Part shown: positions 1-8,929 of the stretch, piece by piece | Layout of the letters: each line of letters starts with the position of its first letter | Numbering within the stretch: the first letter of the stretch is position 1 | Origin: Lachnobacterium bovis | GTDB taxonomy: Bacteria > Bacillota > Clostridia > Lachnospirales > Lachnospiraceae | Length of the DNA stretch: 64,000 nucleotides | Assembly: GCF_900111325.1 (NCBI RefSeq) | Contig: NZ_FOGW01000009.1 | Span: 62,001-126,000 of the forward strand | Direction of reading: 5' to 3' | Notes under the pieces: model-generated | Told to the model about the DNA's origin: nothing | The model's database searches: none | The model's input: only the letters and a program-made list of their open reading frames with translations | Translations under genes and position numbers: made by a program

Positions 1-79
1 GACCAACTCTAATTTTGTGTAAACTTGGTTTTTCTTTTGTTAAATCAATTTTTTGTCCTTTTGATAAGTTAATTGGCAT
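1..79 (-). CDS. terD: TerD-family tellurium/stress protein, N-terminal fragment
   Basis: Only the first 26 codons lie in the window; the gene runs off the left edge. The translation starts MPINLSKGQKIDLTK, the classic N-terminus of TerD-family calcium-binding stress proteins. A strong AGGAGG-type ribosome binding site precedes the ATG. It is the third minus-strand gene after the YceG-like gene and telA, the same company that TerD genes keep in the Bacillus yceC-yceH cluster. The 39-bp gap to telA suggests co-transcription. Family assignment is firm despite the truncation. Confidence 0.85.
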   Translation of the reverse strand, partial: MPINLSKGQKIDLTKEKPSLHKIRVG

Positions 80-118
80 ATTCTTTCCTCCCTATTTCCC
101 TTGCTTTTAATAACAAAT

Positions 119-1267
119 TTATCTTTTGCTATCAGGCATATGATATCTTTCATTGAAGTCTTTTTTTATTTGCTCAAGTCTTGCTTGATCTTCAATTCGC
201 TTAGCTCTTGCACTCTCTTGAATATTCTTTGTCTCTTCAATACCATTAACAATAGTTCTCCATGTTGATTCAAGAGTTTCAATTTTAACAGAACTTCCTG
301 ACGCAAGTCTTGCTGTCATCTTAGACTGTTCAACTGTATTATTTGCATTTTTAATTAATAATTCATTAGTTTTTTCATCTAATGCAGCCATAGCTTCAGC
401 CTGAATCTTTTGACGTTTAAGCATAATTGCCTGTGCCAATGCCTGTTTAAATACTGGTAATGTAATAATAAACGCTGAATTAATTTTTCTAACTAAATTT
501 AAATTAGAAAATTCCATTGTTTTAATCATTGGAATTGATTGCATAGCAACATTTTCAGCAATTCTTAAATCCTGTGTTCTTTGTTCAAGCATCATTAACG
601 CTTGATTAAGATTTTGAATTTCAAACTGTATAGAATTATCCCCAGTTGCTTCAAAGTCAGCTTGTCTTTTTTCGATGTAGTCTTTGATTTCCTGACAGCC
701 TTGTTCTCCAGCTAATATATATTTAACCAATAAATGATAATATTCTACATTAGCATCAAACATCTTATCCAACTTCTTATTAGATTCTTTTATTTCATCT
801 TCATACTTTTTAAGCTGAACGTAAATTTTATCTACTTCTCCACCCATTGTTTGGTATTTTTCTAAGATTTTCTCTAATTGTTTCTTGAAATTTCCAAATA
901 ATTTATTTAAAAATCCTGGTTCTTGCTTGATTTCTTCTATGTCGAATTTTGACATAATTTTTGATAAAGTATTAAGCATCTCGCTAGACTCTTCAATTTG
1001 AGATAGTGACATTCCATTTAATACAACATCCGAAGCTTTAGCAATTTCATCTGCTGCTTCTGCACCAAAAGATACTATTGTATTTAGATCCGCAATTTCA
1101 ATTTTGCTAACTAAATCATCTACTTCTTTAGATGCCACCAATGTCTCATTCATCTTTTTTCTGTCCTCTACAATATCGTATGGCTTAACCTCCACAATAT
1201 CTGTTGTTGTAGAAGGAACTGTTCCTACAGTTGTTTGTGCTTCATTTGTTTTAAAATTTAATCCCAT
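119..1267 (-). CDS. telA: Toxic anion resistance protein, TelA/YceH family
   Basis: A 382-residue protein matching the TelA (tellurite resistance, YceH) family in length and composition. It is soluble, rich in Glu, Lys and Gln, and probably largely helical with coiled-coil stretches around residues 130-240. The N-terminal 30 residues are low complexity (Thr/Val-rich). There is no signal peptide or membrane segment. A GAGGAG site sits 5 nt before the ATG. It lies 11 bp after the YceG-like gene and before terD, so all three look co-transcribed. TelA proteins are linked to tellurite and envelope-stress tolerance, but no biochemical activity is established. Confidence 0.9.
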   Translation of the reverse strand: MGLNFKTNEAQTTVGTVPSTTTDIVEVKPYDIVEDRKKMNETLVASKEVDDLVSKIEIADLNTIVSFGAEAADEIAKASDVVLNGMSLSQIEESSEMLNTLSKIMSKFDIEEIKQEPGFLNKLFGNFKKQLEKILEKYQTMGGEVDKIYVQLKKYEDEIKESNKKLDKMFDANVEYYHLLVKYILAGEQGCQEIKDYIEKRQADFEATGDNSIQFEIQNLNQALMMLEQRTQDLRIAENVAMQSIPMIKTMEFSNLNLVRKINSAFIITLPVFKQALAQAIMLKRQKIQAEAMAALDEKTNELLIKNANNTVEQSKMTARLASGSSVKIETLESTWRTIVNGIEETKNIQESARAKRIEDQARLEQIKKDFNERYHMPDSKR

Positions 1268-1278
1268 TTTTTCTCCTC

Positions 1279-3669
1279 TTATCTTCTAAATAGTTTATTC
1301 GTAATCGAAGTTAGTACATTGTCCACTTGATTAGTTGGAATATCAAACATATAATCACCAATTTGATATTCTGAAAAATACTTTTTATTTAAAAATTGTT
1401 CTATGCATTGATAACCTGTTGGTACAAAAAATACAACATCAAATCCCAACAAGTTTAAATATGCAAAGAAAATTGTTTCCTCTAGTGTGCAAGTTCTTTC
1501 TGTGGTATTGAAATATAACACCTTTGGATTTTTCCCTGTAAAATCAAAATCTTGTATCAATCGTATAACATCATTATTCAAATTTAAAGCAACCGAAATG
1601 ATAGTATACTCAGTCCCATTTTGATATGTGCCTTTGATTATACATTGTTCTATAAGAATTTGCAATTTTTCTAACATATAATCTTGCATATCTTCACGTA
1701 AAAGTCCATATTTATACGAATTATGTGTTTTAATCTTTTCCTTAAGTAATCTACCGTTTTTAAAGAAACTTGTTGCATATTGTTTAATTTGATTTTTTGA
1801 ATCAGATATATTATAATTGCCGTTTTGTACTACTAATACGTTCTCTGATGCTTTCAATTTATTAATCAATGCAAGATATTCTTTTACATTTTTATCCTTC
1901 ACACCAGAAACTTTAGCCGAAATAACCGGCAAATTAACTGTATCATTTATAGTATCAAACCCTGGTCTAAATTTAACACCTTCATCCCATAACAACTCAA
2001 TTTCTTCGAACATGGTTTTAAGAAAAATAACATTTGCTTTACTAAATTGTTTAACTCTATATAATCCAGAGTCCTGATACATAAGTGTATCTAGCTCTTT
2101 TTCAGCATTATATGCAACTGTATTATAACTCAATCCACCACCATGCTTTGGAAAACTATTTAATTCTATACTTTGAGTATAATTTATTTCATATAATTTT
2201 TCATCTGTCAATACACATTTATTGTTTAAATTTGGAACTAATATTAAAATATCTAACGGTAGATGTGACAAAAATCTGATAAATAAAGCCTCATTTTCAT
2301 CTCTACAACCACCTAAATATATAAGACATCCAATATTTTCCTTCTTCCAATCATGAAATAAAATATCTCCATATTTTTTTAGCCAACATAAACTATAAAC
2401 CATTTTATTCATAAGTTTATTCATATTGCTGTCAAATTTTTGCGATTCTTCTAGAAAGAAATTAATAAACTCTACATAAATGATTTTTTGTAATTCTAAA
2501 TTACTAGCATAATTAATGTTTCTTGCTAAACCATTTACCATTTGAATAACATCAGCATAATTTCCTCTTTGAATTTTAGAAATATCTTGCACTGACGGTT
2601 TTTCAATTTCATTCTCTAGTATCACATATTTTCTATTATTTTGTTTAAGTTTCTCAGTAAAATTAAATAATTCATTACTATATGTTTGTTTATCCTCAAC
2701 TCCGTTTATTCTAATAAATGAAGTATACAAACATTTTTCATCTTCGCCACGCTGTGAATAAGGTTTTAAAATTTCATTTAATCCCTCTCCCTCAATCCAT
2801 ACATTTGTAGCATTTATATATACGCTTTCTAATTTTCTTATAGGTTGTTTTTGTTTATTTATAGGTTGTTTTTGTTTATTTACCGGCTGGTTCGCTCGAT
2901 TTGTCATTTTAATTTTTGTCACATTTACTACAGGTTTTTCAGCTAATTTTTTTACTGAAAAATCACTTGGAAAATCAATTCCATTTTCAACTTCATATTT
3001 AAACGAAAAATTATCACTTGGATCAATTTTTTTATAACTTTGTCCTTTATCTTTAAAAACTAACACAACATCACAACCAATTTTTGAAATCATACTCAAA
3101 AATTGCATTTCATGCTTACTAAATGTTCCCATATATAAAATTTTAGGTATAAAAAAATCACTCGATTGATTAACGACTTTTTCAAACTTATAATACAACC
3201 AGCACATAAATTTAATGTAAGCATTTTTTAGCATATTATCATTTTTACCTGCTTTTTTTAAGCCTGATAACTCGTCGTAAATTGACTTTGCTAAAATATC
3301 TTTCTGATAATCATTTAGTCTTGGCATCCACACTTTTAATTTTTCAGCAAAAAATTCGATTGAATTTTGAAATTCATTTCCATGAATTGAATAAAAATAC
3401 TCTAAATTTTGCTCTGTTGGGTTCGCTATTCCGTCTTCTAAAACAGCTCCTTTTTTATATGCCTCATCAAAATATTTTTTTAAAAATTCGAAAATATCTT
3501 GATTATAATCTTCTATTCTACAACGAAAAATTGTATCTTTTTCTCGGATAGTTATATCCTTAAAAAAATCATTTAATTGATTTATTTTTCCGCATCTATA
3601 CATAGTATTGTACCTCTCTGAAGGAATCTTAACTATAATATTATCACACTTTATCTTTTCAAACAACAT
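1279..3669 (-). CDS. YceG-like protein of the Ter stress cluster
   Basis: A 796-residue protein directly upstream of telA, the position occupied by yceG in Bacillus. N-terminal text (CGKINQLNDFF, later GIANPTEQNLEYFYSIHGNEF) and the C-terminal part (VLYFNTTERTCTLEETIFFAYLNLLGFDVVFF split over about residues 715-750) fit the YceG family, a putative component of a Ter-linked biosynthetic module. It is longer than Bacillus YceG (about 540 residues). A basic KQKQP repeat sits near residues 260-276. The ATG used here has no clear ribosome binding site; an alternative start at position 3603 has GAGAGG 9 nt upstream. Function is unknown. Confidence 0.7.
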   Translation of the reverse strand: MLFEKIKCDNIIVKIPSERYNTMYRCGKINQLNDFFKDITIREKDTIFRCRIEDYNQDIFEFLKKYFDEAYKKGAVLEDGIANPTEQNLEYFYSIHGNEFQNSIEFFAEKLKVWMPRLNDYQKDILAKSIYDELSGLKKAGKNDNMLKNAYIKFMCWLYYKFEKVVNQSSDFFIPKILYMGTFSKHEMQFLSMISKIGCDVVLVFKDKGQSYKKIDPSDNFSFKYEVENGIDFPSDFSVKKLAEKPVVNVTKIKMTNRANQPVNKQKQPINKQKQPIRKLESVYINATNVWIEGEGLNEILKPYSQRGEDEKCLYTSFIRINGVEDKQTYSNELFNFTEKLKQNNRKYVILENEIEKPSVQDISKIQRGNYADVIQMVNGLARNINYASNLELQKIIYVEFINFFLEESQKFDSNMNKLMNKMVYSLCWLKKYGDILFHDWKKENIGCLIYLGGCRDENEALFIRFLSHLPLDILILVPNLNNKCVLTDEKLYEINYTQSIELNSFPKHGGGLSYNTVAYNAEKELDTLMYQDSGLYRVKQFSKANVIFLKTMFEEIELLWDEGVKFRPGFDTINDTVNLPVISAKVSGVKDKNVKEYLALINKLKASENVLVVQNGNYNISDSKNQIKQYATSFFKNGRLLKEKIKTHNSYKYGLLREDMQDYMLEKLQILIEQCIIKGTYQNGTEYTIISVALNLNNDVIRLIQDFDFTGKNPKVLYFNTTERTCTLEETIFFAYLNLLGFDVVFFVPTGYQCIEQFLNKKYFSEYQIGDYMFDIPTNQVDNVLTSITNKLFRR
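2840..2881. repeat. Two exact 21-bp tandem copies inside the YceG-like gene
   Basis: Two perfect 21-bp copies lie head to tail, with a decayed third copy to about 2902. In the protein this gives repeated NKQKQPI units in a probable linker. The length is a multiple of three, so copy-number changes would keep the frame. Confidence 0.85.
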
Positions 3670-3762
3670 TATTAATTTTTCTACTTTTTCCTTTAAATTA
3701 GTTATTTAAATCTTACATTCCTCTCTTTTTATTTTTTTACCTACTTATCTCAGATACTTTTC

Positions 3763-3791
3763 TTGAAATATATCATTAAAAAACTTATAAT
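3763..3791 (+). promoter_or_regulatory. Sigma-A promoter for the CitE-like aldolase gene
   Basis: TTGAAA, a 17-bp spacer and a perfect TATAAT end 33 bp before the ATG. It gives the aldolase gene its own plus-strand transcript inside a cluster otherwise read from the minus strand. The 155-bp intergenic region must also hold the divergent promoter of the YceG-like gene, which I could not place with confidence. Confidence 0.7.
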
Positions 3792-3824
3792 TCTTTTTAG
3801 ATACTATAATTTAAAGGAGTAATT

Positions 3825-4832
3825 ATGAAAAATTCAGAACTATACTACAGTGTAGGAGCTTTATTGTATTCTCCTGCTAATAAATCTAATATAGCACGCA
3901 AACTTATAAACGAGGATTTTGGTCATAAATTTTCACTTGCTTTATGTTTAGAAGATACGATAAATGATAATTTTGTCAGTGAAGCAGAAACTATAATGAT
4001 TAAATCTTTAAATGATATATATGATGCTTCTAAAAAAAATAATTTTTATATACCTAAAATTTTTATACGTGTACGTAATCCCAAACAAATATCTGATTTA
4101 ACTAAACGTTTAGGAGAATCACGTACTTTAGTGAAAGGATTTATAATACCAAAATTTTCATTAGAAAATGCTCAAAACTATATTTCAGAAATCAAAAAAA
4201 TTAATTCTGATTATGAACAAACTTTTTATGTTTTACCAATATTAGAGGATTCTACCCTTACAAATGAGCTTGAGCGTGTCAAAATTTTATATAAATTAAA
4301 AGACTTACTCAATCCTATTGAAAAATATGTATTAAATATTCGTGTTGGCGGAAACGATTTATGTAATAATTATGGTTTTAGACGACATAGCGACGAAACA
4401 ATTTATGATATTGTTCCTATTGCAAATATACTTGCCAATATTGTTACAATTTTTGGAACAGATTATGTTATTTCCGGTCCTGTTTGGGAATATTTTGATG
4501 GATATAATTGGGAAGAAGGTTTAAAAAATGAACTAAGACGTGATTTAAATTTTGGTTTCATCGGAAAAACTGTTATACACCCAAAACAAATATCTGCTGT
4601 AAATAATGCCCTTAAAGTTTCTCATCAAGACTACTTAGACGCATGCAGCATATTAAACTATGATCTCAAATCTTCTCAATTGGTTTCAAAAAAAGGTAGC
4701 CAAACTCGAATGAACGAATACAAAACGCACTATCGATGGGCTCAAAAAATATGGTTTTTAGCAAAAGAATATGGTGTTACATCATCATTTGACATAACAC
4801 CACCTTCTACTAGCAAACACACTATCAAATAA
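3825..4832 (+). CDS. HpcH/HpaI aldolase / citrate-lyase-beta-like protein of Ter cluster
   Basis: A 335-residue TIM-barrel protein of the HpcH/HpaI aldolase-CitE superfamily. Visible landmarks are ALCLEDTI near residue 44, IFIRVRNP, GFIIPKF, LPILEDS and NIRVGGNDL, corresponding to acid and arginine positions that bind metal and substrate in CitE-like enzymes. AAAGGAG precedes the ATG. Such aldolases recur beside TelA, TerD and phosphoribosyltransferase genes in Ter-linked clusters, where they are proposed to help build a nucleoside-like metabolite; the substrate is unknown. The gene is convergent with the StiP-like gene, the stops being only 5 bp apart. Confidence 0.85.
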   Translation: MKNSELYYSVGALLYSPANKSNIARKLINEDFGHKFSLALCLEDTINDNFVSEAETIMIKSLNDIYDASKKNNFYIPKIFIRVRNPKQISDLTKRLGESRTLVKGFIIPKFSLENAQNYISEIKKINSDYEQTFYVLPILEDSTLTNELERVKILYKLKDLLNPIEKYVLNIRVGGNDLCNNYGFRRHSDETIYDIVPIANILANIVTIFGTDYVISGPVWEYFDGYNWEEGLKNELRRDLNFGFIGKTVIHPKQISAVNNALKVSHQDYLDACSILNYDLKSSQLVSKKGSQTRMNEYKTHYRWAQKIWFLAKEYGVTSSFDITPPSTSKHTIK

Positions 4833-4837
4833 TAATT

Positions 4838-5899
4838 TTATGCATCAGCTAATTTTTTTATAATACCACAAGCCTTATAATGTTCTAGTGGATGAAATTC
4901 CACTGGGACATTTTTTTCTTTTGCAAGTCTTTTTAAAGCACTTAATTCAGGCTCATCTTTTACCTTTTCATCAATCAATATTTTCCAAGGTACTCTCCTT
5001 AAAAGTACTCTTGTTGTTTCTCCAATTCCAGGTTTAACTAAATTAATATCATCAATTCCATATTCTTTTGCAATTGCTTCAACTTCATCTTTACCATATC
5101 TATATTTATTGTATATTATTTCTTTTTCTTGAACACAATCTGAAAAAACAAATTCTTTTTCTATTGCTTCTATAAATTCATATGATAAATCCGAGTTTTC
5201 CAAATTCTCATAATATACTGCACCATGAAAATCATTTTTTTTGATAATATCTTCCCTAAGGAATGTTCTACTTATAAGTCCCGAAACCGTACTATTTAAA
5301 CATGAACTTGGAATCAAAATATCTTCTCTTGTACCATATAAACTAGATACTCCAGCCGGATCAGCAATTACCGCCAATTCGCTTGATAATCCTTCAAACT
5401 CTAATACATCTTTTTTAAGCTCTTTTAAAATGGCTCCTTTTCCAATCCAGCCATCTACAAATACTATTTGATTTGCCTTATATCTTTTTAAAATGTAATT
5501 AATGGCATTTTTATCAATTCCACGTCCTCTTATAATTGAAATTGAGTAATGTTTTACCTCAAAATTGTATTTTTTTTGAATATATCTTTTAATTAAAATT
5601 CCCGCTGGAATTCCTGCTCTAGCTAGTGAAACTAAAACAACATCTTTTCCTTTTTGAGATATTATTTTATCCGATAAAATTCCAATCGCTTTTGCATTAA
5701 CTTTTGCAAATTGTTGAAGTGATTCTTCATAAATTTGCATGTATTTTTCAGTTGGTACATATTCAATTGGTAACATTTCTGAATAATGTTTTCCCTGTTG
5801 AATTAGCTTTTCTCTTTCTTCTGTCGGTTGTGGTTCTACTAACCCTGTAATGTCTTTTAATAGTAATTCTACGTCATTTATATTGTATGAACTTCTCAT
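4838..5899 (-). CDS. StiP-family phosphoribosyltransferase-like protein with PELOTA domain
   Basis: A 353-residue protein. Residues 60-215 form a phosphoribosyltransferase-like domain with VVLVSLARAGIPAG (87-100) and VFVDGWIGKG (146-155), the latter in the position of a PRPP-binding loop. About residues 275-353 match the PELOTA-type RNA-binding domain (PGIGETTRVLLRRVPW). The family is named both PRTase_1 and cysteine protease StiP in databases; the sequence itself favours a phosphoribosyltransferase fold. It sits 13 bp after the TRSP-type gene in one operon. The activity is not established; a role in making a ribosyl metabolite is inferred from published Ter-cluster analyses. Confidence 0.82.
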   Translation of the reverse strand: MRSSYNINDVELLLKDITGLVEPQPTEEREKLIQQGKHYSEMLPIEYVPTEKYMQIYEESLQQFAKVNAKAIGILSDKIISQKGKDVVLVSLARAGIPAGILIKRYIQKKYNFEVKHYSISIIRGRGIDKNAINYILKRYKANQIVFVDGWIGKGAILKELKKDVLEFEGLSSELAVIADPAGVSSLYGTREDILIPSSCLNSTVSGLISRTFLREDIIKKNDFHGAVYYENLENSDLSYEFIEAIEKEFVFSDCVQEKEIIYNKYRYGKDEVEAIAKEYGIDDINLVKPGIGETTRVLLRRVPWKILIDEKVKDEPELSALKRLAKEKNVPVEFHPLEHYKACGIIKKLADA

Positions 5900-5912
5900 A
5901 TTTTCCCCTTTT

Positions 5913-7049
5913 TTACTTTTTTATCCAATTAACGCAAAGAATATGATCGTTACCATTCGATTTCAAACTGCTAACTAATGTTGTTAAGCCTTTATTTTTT
6001 TCTAAATTTTTAGCGTCTGTTACAATAACAACTTTATCATATTTCTTTAAATTATAAATAAATGTAATTCTATCTTCATCATAAAAACTACTTAATTGAT
6101 ATCTTTTTTCAAAAGGATATCCTTCCTTTTTGCTGACTGCAATTGGACTTCTTGTTGTTGAATGAGTTCTTACTTCTATTCCCTTTTCCTGTAAAAATGC
6201 TCCTGTAAAAATAGCCGGATACATGCACTCTTCAGTTCCAAGTACTAAAATATTGTTATTATTTTTGTTGCTATTATAATTAATAATTTCAAAGATATTC
6301 TCTGCTAATTTACGACATGCTTCTTGATATTCTTTCGAATCTACTGCACGTCTTGTGTCAATAAGTCCTTCTATCTCAACTATTTCTGCTAAGACATCTT
6401 TTTTAATTTCATCACTTGAGACAATGTATTCACCATCTTCTACAATATCAAGTACGACTTGTTCAAATTCCTTATGATTTGTTTTTACTAAATAATTCAA
6501 ATCTATCTTTGCCTCTTGATATTTTTGAATTGCTAGCTCATCCATACCATTTAAAATAGATGCCACAGCAAATTTAACTTCTTCTTGATATTTATTTTTT
6601 ATGATATCTATTATTTTTTTAATAGTATTCCCCGTGGTTACTTCGTCTTCCACAAAAATAATTCTATCAACTTTAGTTATCCACTTTCTAATATCATTTT
6701 CAACAAGTTTTTGTTCAGTTGCATGACTATGTGATTCTGTAAAAAATAAATATTCAACGCCTGGAATTTTTTCCCTTGTTGTTTGAATATAAGTTCCTCC
6801 AAAAGTAATTGCTACTCTTGCACCAATAGCTGTTGCTGTCTCGGCAAATCCAACGAATAGCACTTTTTCATTCTTATATTTTTCTTTTAAAATTTGTGCT
6901 AAACTATCAAACATATCAAGTGCATTTTTAGGTTTAACAGGTATATGTTTACCTTGCAATTTATTAACCACCAAATATGTTCTTTTTTGATTATTTTGTC
7001 GTTTTGCAATAACAACCAAATCATCTTGCTTGTAATTTTGATTATTCAT
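5913..7049 (-). CDS. PRTase_2 / TRSP-domain phosphoribosyltransferase-like protein
   Basis: A 378-residue two-domain protein. The N-terminal half holds a phosphoribosyltransferase fold with the PRPP loop IFVEDEVTTGNT at residues 131-142 and VLFVGFAETATAIG upstream. The C-terminal part (about 250-378, containing ILVLGTEECMYPA) matches the TRSP domain that accompanies this family. The start overlaps the end of the AraC gene by 8 bp and has AGGGGAAG before the ATG, which indicates translational coupling. Together with the StiP-type protein it forms the usual pair of Ter-linked phosphoribosyltransferases. The product is unknown. Confidence 0.85.
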   Translation of the reverse strand: MNNQNYKQDDLVVIAKRQNNQKRTYLVVNKLQGKHIPVKPKNALDMFDSLAQILKEKYKNEKVLFVGFAETATAIGARVAITFGGTYIQTTREKIPGVEYLFFTESHSHATEQKLVENDIRKWITKVDRIIFVEDEVTTGNTIKKIIDIIKNKYQEEVKFAVASILNGMDELAIQKYQEAKIDLNYLVKTNHKEFEQVVLDIVEDGEYIVSSDEIKKDVLAEIVEIEGLIDTRRAVDSKEYQEACRKLAENIFEIINYNSNKNNNNILVLGTEECMYPAIFTGAFLQEKGIEVRTHSTTRSPIAVSKKEGYPFEKRYQLSSFYDEDRITFIYNLKKYDKVVIVTDAKNLEKNKGLTTLVSSLKSNGNDHILCVNWIKK

Positions 7050-8676
7050 CTTCCCCTATTTTCCCATCCTTTTCATTTACTAGTTGCGTTTTTTCTTTTC
7101 TATACTTACTTGGTGTCAATCCTGTATGTTTAAAAAACACTTTTCTAAAATGTTTATCATCACAATAACCTACATCGGTCAACACTTCAATAATTGGTTT
7201 TTTAGTATCTACTAAGAGCTGTTCAGCTTCTTTTATTCTAATTTCCGTTAAAACATCAATATAGTTTTCACCTGTTTGCTCTTTAAATTTTCTACTAAAA
7301 TAACTTGTACTCAAATTACATTTTTCAGCTAAAACATCAAGCGTTAGTGGTTCTTTATAATGAACTTTCATATATGCAATCGCTCTATGCGCTATTTCTT
7401 TTCCATTATCTGTCTCATCTAATACTATATGACACATTTCAACTAATAAAATTTGTAATTCTTCCATTCTTTTTGTTCCGTCAAATACATTTCCTATCGC
7501 ATTAAAACGTGCTTTGGGAAACATAGTCAACTTATTATTTTCACCTAATTGTTTTATATTTTCATATATTTCTCCACACAATTTCCTATACGCTGGTGGA
7601 TACTGTTTAAAATCTGGTTCATATTTTTTAAAAAAGTATGCAAACCAGTTATTTACTGCTCCAATATTTCCAAGCGCCACATAACGCACTAACTCTTTTA
7701 TAGCTCTTTGCGGAATTATATCATAAAGTTCTATTTGATTTTTACACACATCTTCTGCAAAAATAACATTATCATTTTTGATCATCCTATATTCTTGAGC
7801 ATCTATTACCTTTTCAAGTGATTTACCTATTTCACTTATACTACTCACTATAGGCCCAACTGTTAATGAAATTGGTCCATCGGATCTATACATTGATTCA
7901 TGATCCAAATAATTTTTTAAACGATGCAATTCCATTTGAGCTAGTTCTTTTGAAAACTTTTCAGAATAATTGATAATTCCAATTAGACCTATTGAAGGTT
8001 CACTCGTTGCTATAATTTCATTTGCATTATTAAGAGTTTTGACTGACAATTTATAAATCGCACGAATAAATGACATATTGCTTTGATAAATACTATATTT
8101 ACCCAAACCAATAATTGCGACTCTATATCTGTTCTCTTCTAGATTTAGTTTATATCGATTATTAATTTCTGGAAGTAAAAATTCGAATTCCTTAGGCTTT
8201 TCAAGAATATTTTTAACCATTCTTCCCATAATTATAGACCTTTTTTTGAATTCGTACTCTTCTAAACGCATTCGTTCTTTATAGTCTTTTTGCGTTTTTC
8301 TAAGATTACCTGTCAACTGCGCTAATTGTATTGCCAGGTCCACATTATCTACTGGTTCTACCAAAAGTGCGTCAATACCATGCTTTATACAACCATAAGC
8401 ACAATCAAAGTTTTTATTTTCTATAATAATTAAGAAGCGTGCTAAATTTGTTTTTAATTTTATAGAATCAATAAATCTTAAAATCTTCTCTGGATTATTT
8501 GTTTCTTCTTGATTCAACCTAAATGTATAAATTGTCGGTTCATCTTCTACAATTTGTTTAATAAACTCGTTTGTAAAGGATATATCTTTAATTTCTATTT
8601 CATATGGCGAAAAACACTCTAAATTTTTTAATTGTGTGTGAATTATATTTTTTACATATATTTGTAATTTTTCCAT
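7042..8676 (-). CDS. AraC-family regulator with degenerate receiver domain
   Basis: About 544 residues. The start was placed at the ATG with GAGAGG 5 nt upstream; an in-frame ATG 24 bp earlier lacks such a site. The last 100 residues are two AraC-type helix-turn-helix motifs (LTLDVLAEKCNLSTSYFSRK, then GYCDDKHFRKVFFKHTG). The first 130 residues resemble a YesN-type receiver, but the usual KP pair near the end is EP (LLVEPVDNVDLA) and no clear phospho-acceptor Asp is seen. It heads the operon with the two phosphoribosyltransferase-like genes and probably controls them. No sensor kinase is adjacent. Confidence 0.85.
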   Translation of the reverse strand: MEKLQIYVKNIIHTQLKNLECFSPYEIEIKDISFTNEFIKQIVEDEPTIYTFRLNQEETNNPEKILRFIDSIKLKTNLARFLIIIENKNFDCAYGCIKHGIDALLVEPVDNVDLAIQLAQLTGNLRKTQKDYKERMRLEEYEFKKRSIIMGRMVKNILEKPKEFEFLLPEINNRYKLNLEENRYRVAIIGLGKYSIYQSNMSFIRAIYKLSVKTLNNANEIIATSEPSIGLIGIINYSEKFSKELAQMELHRLKNYLDHESMYRSDGPISLTVGPIVSSISEIGKSLEKVIDAQEYRMIKNDNVIFAEDVCKNQIELYDIIPQRAIKELVRYVALGNIGAVNNWFAYFFKKYEPDFKQYPPAYRKLCGEIYENIKQLGENNKLTMFPKARFNAIGNVFDGTKRMEELQILLVEMCHIVLDETDNGKEIAHRAIAYMKVHYKEPLTLDVLAEKCNLSTSYFSRKFKEQTGENYIDVLTEIRIKEAEQLLVDTKKPIIEVLTDVGYCDDKHFRKVFFKHTGLTPSKYRKEKTQLVNEKDGKIGEDE

Positions 8677-8747
8677 ATTTCCTCTCAATTCCATGGTCAT
8701 TTTTGTTTTGCAATTATTGCACCTTGTCGCTTTAAATTCACCATGTT

Positions 8748-8776
8748 ATTATACAACTGTTGGAAACAAATGACAA
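8748..8776 (-). promoter_or_regulatory. Sigma-A promoter for araC-like regulator operon
   Basis: On the minus strand TTGTCA, a 17-bp spacer and TATAAT are followed by roughly 65 nt of leader before the regulator ATG. Between it and the terminator of the next gene there is only AT-rich DNA and a small GTTCTGT/ACAGAAC inverted repeat at 8871-8889. Confidence 0.65.
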
Positions 8777-8888
8777 TGATTTATAGGTACTTAGAAACTC
8801 TAAGTATTTGACTATATATTGTAACCCTTTCCTTTATTCCCCTTATAAATATATACCCCCCTTTTGATTCGTTCTGTCGTAAACAGAA

Positions 8889-8929
8889 CAAAAAAAGCAC
8901 CATAACAAAATGTTATGGTGCTTTTTTTT
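8889..8929 (-). terminator. Terminator overlapping the 3' end of the PHP phosphatase gene
   Basis: A 10-bp perfect stem GCACCATAAC/GTTATGGTGC with a 5-nt loop, flanked by A and T runs on both sides so that it can act in both directions. The stop codon of the phosphatase gene (8913-8915) lies inside the right arm. Confidence 0.9.

Noticed and set aside
1104..1289. A 61-codon plus-strand frame opposite the start of telA
   Set aside because: Antisense shadow with no ribosome binding site or family match.
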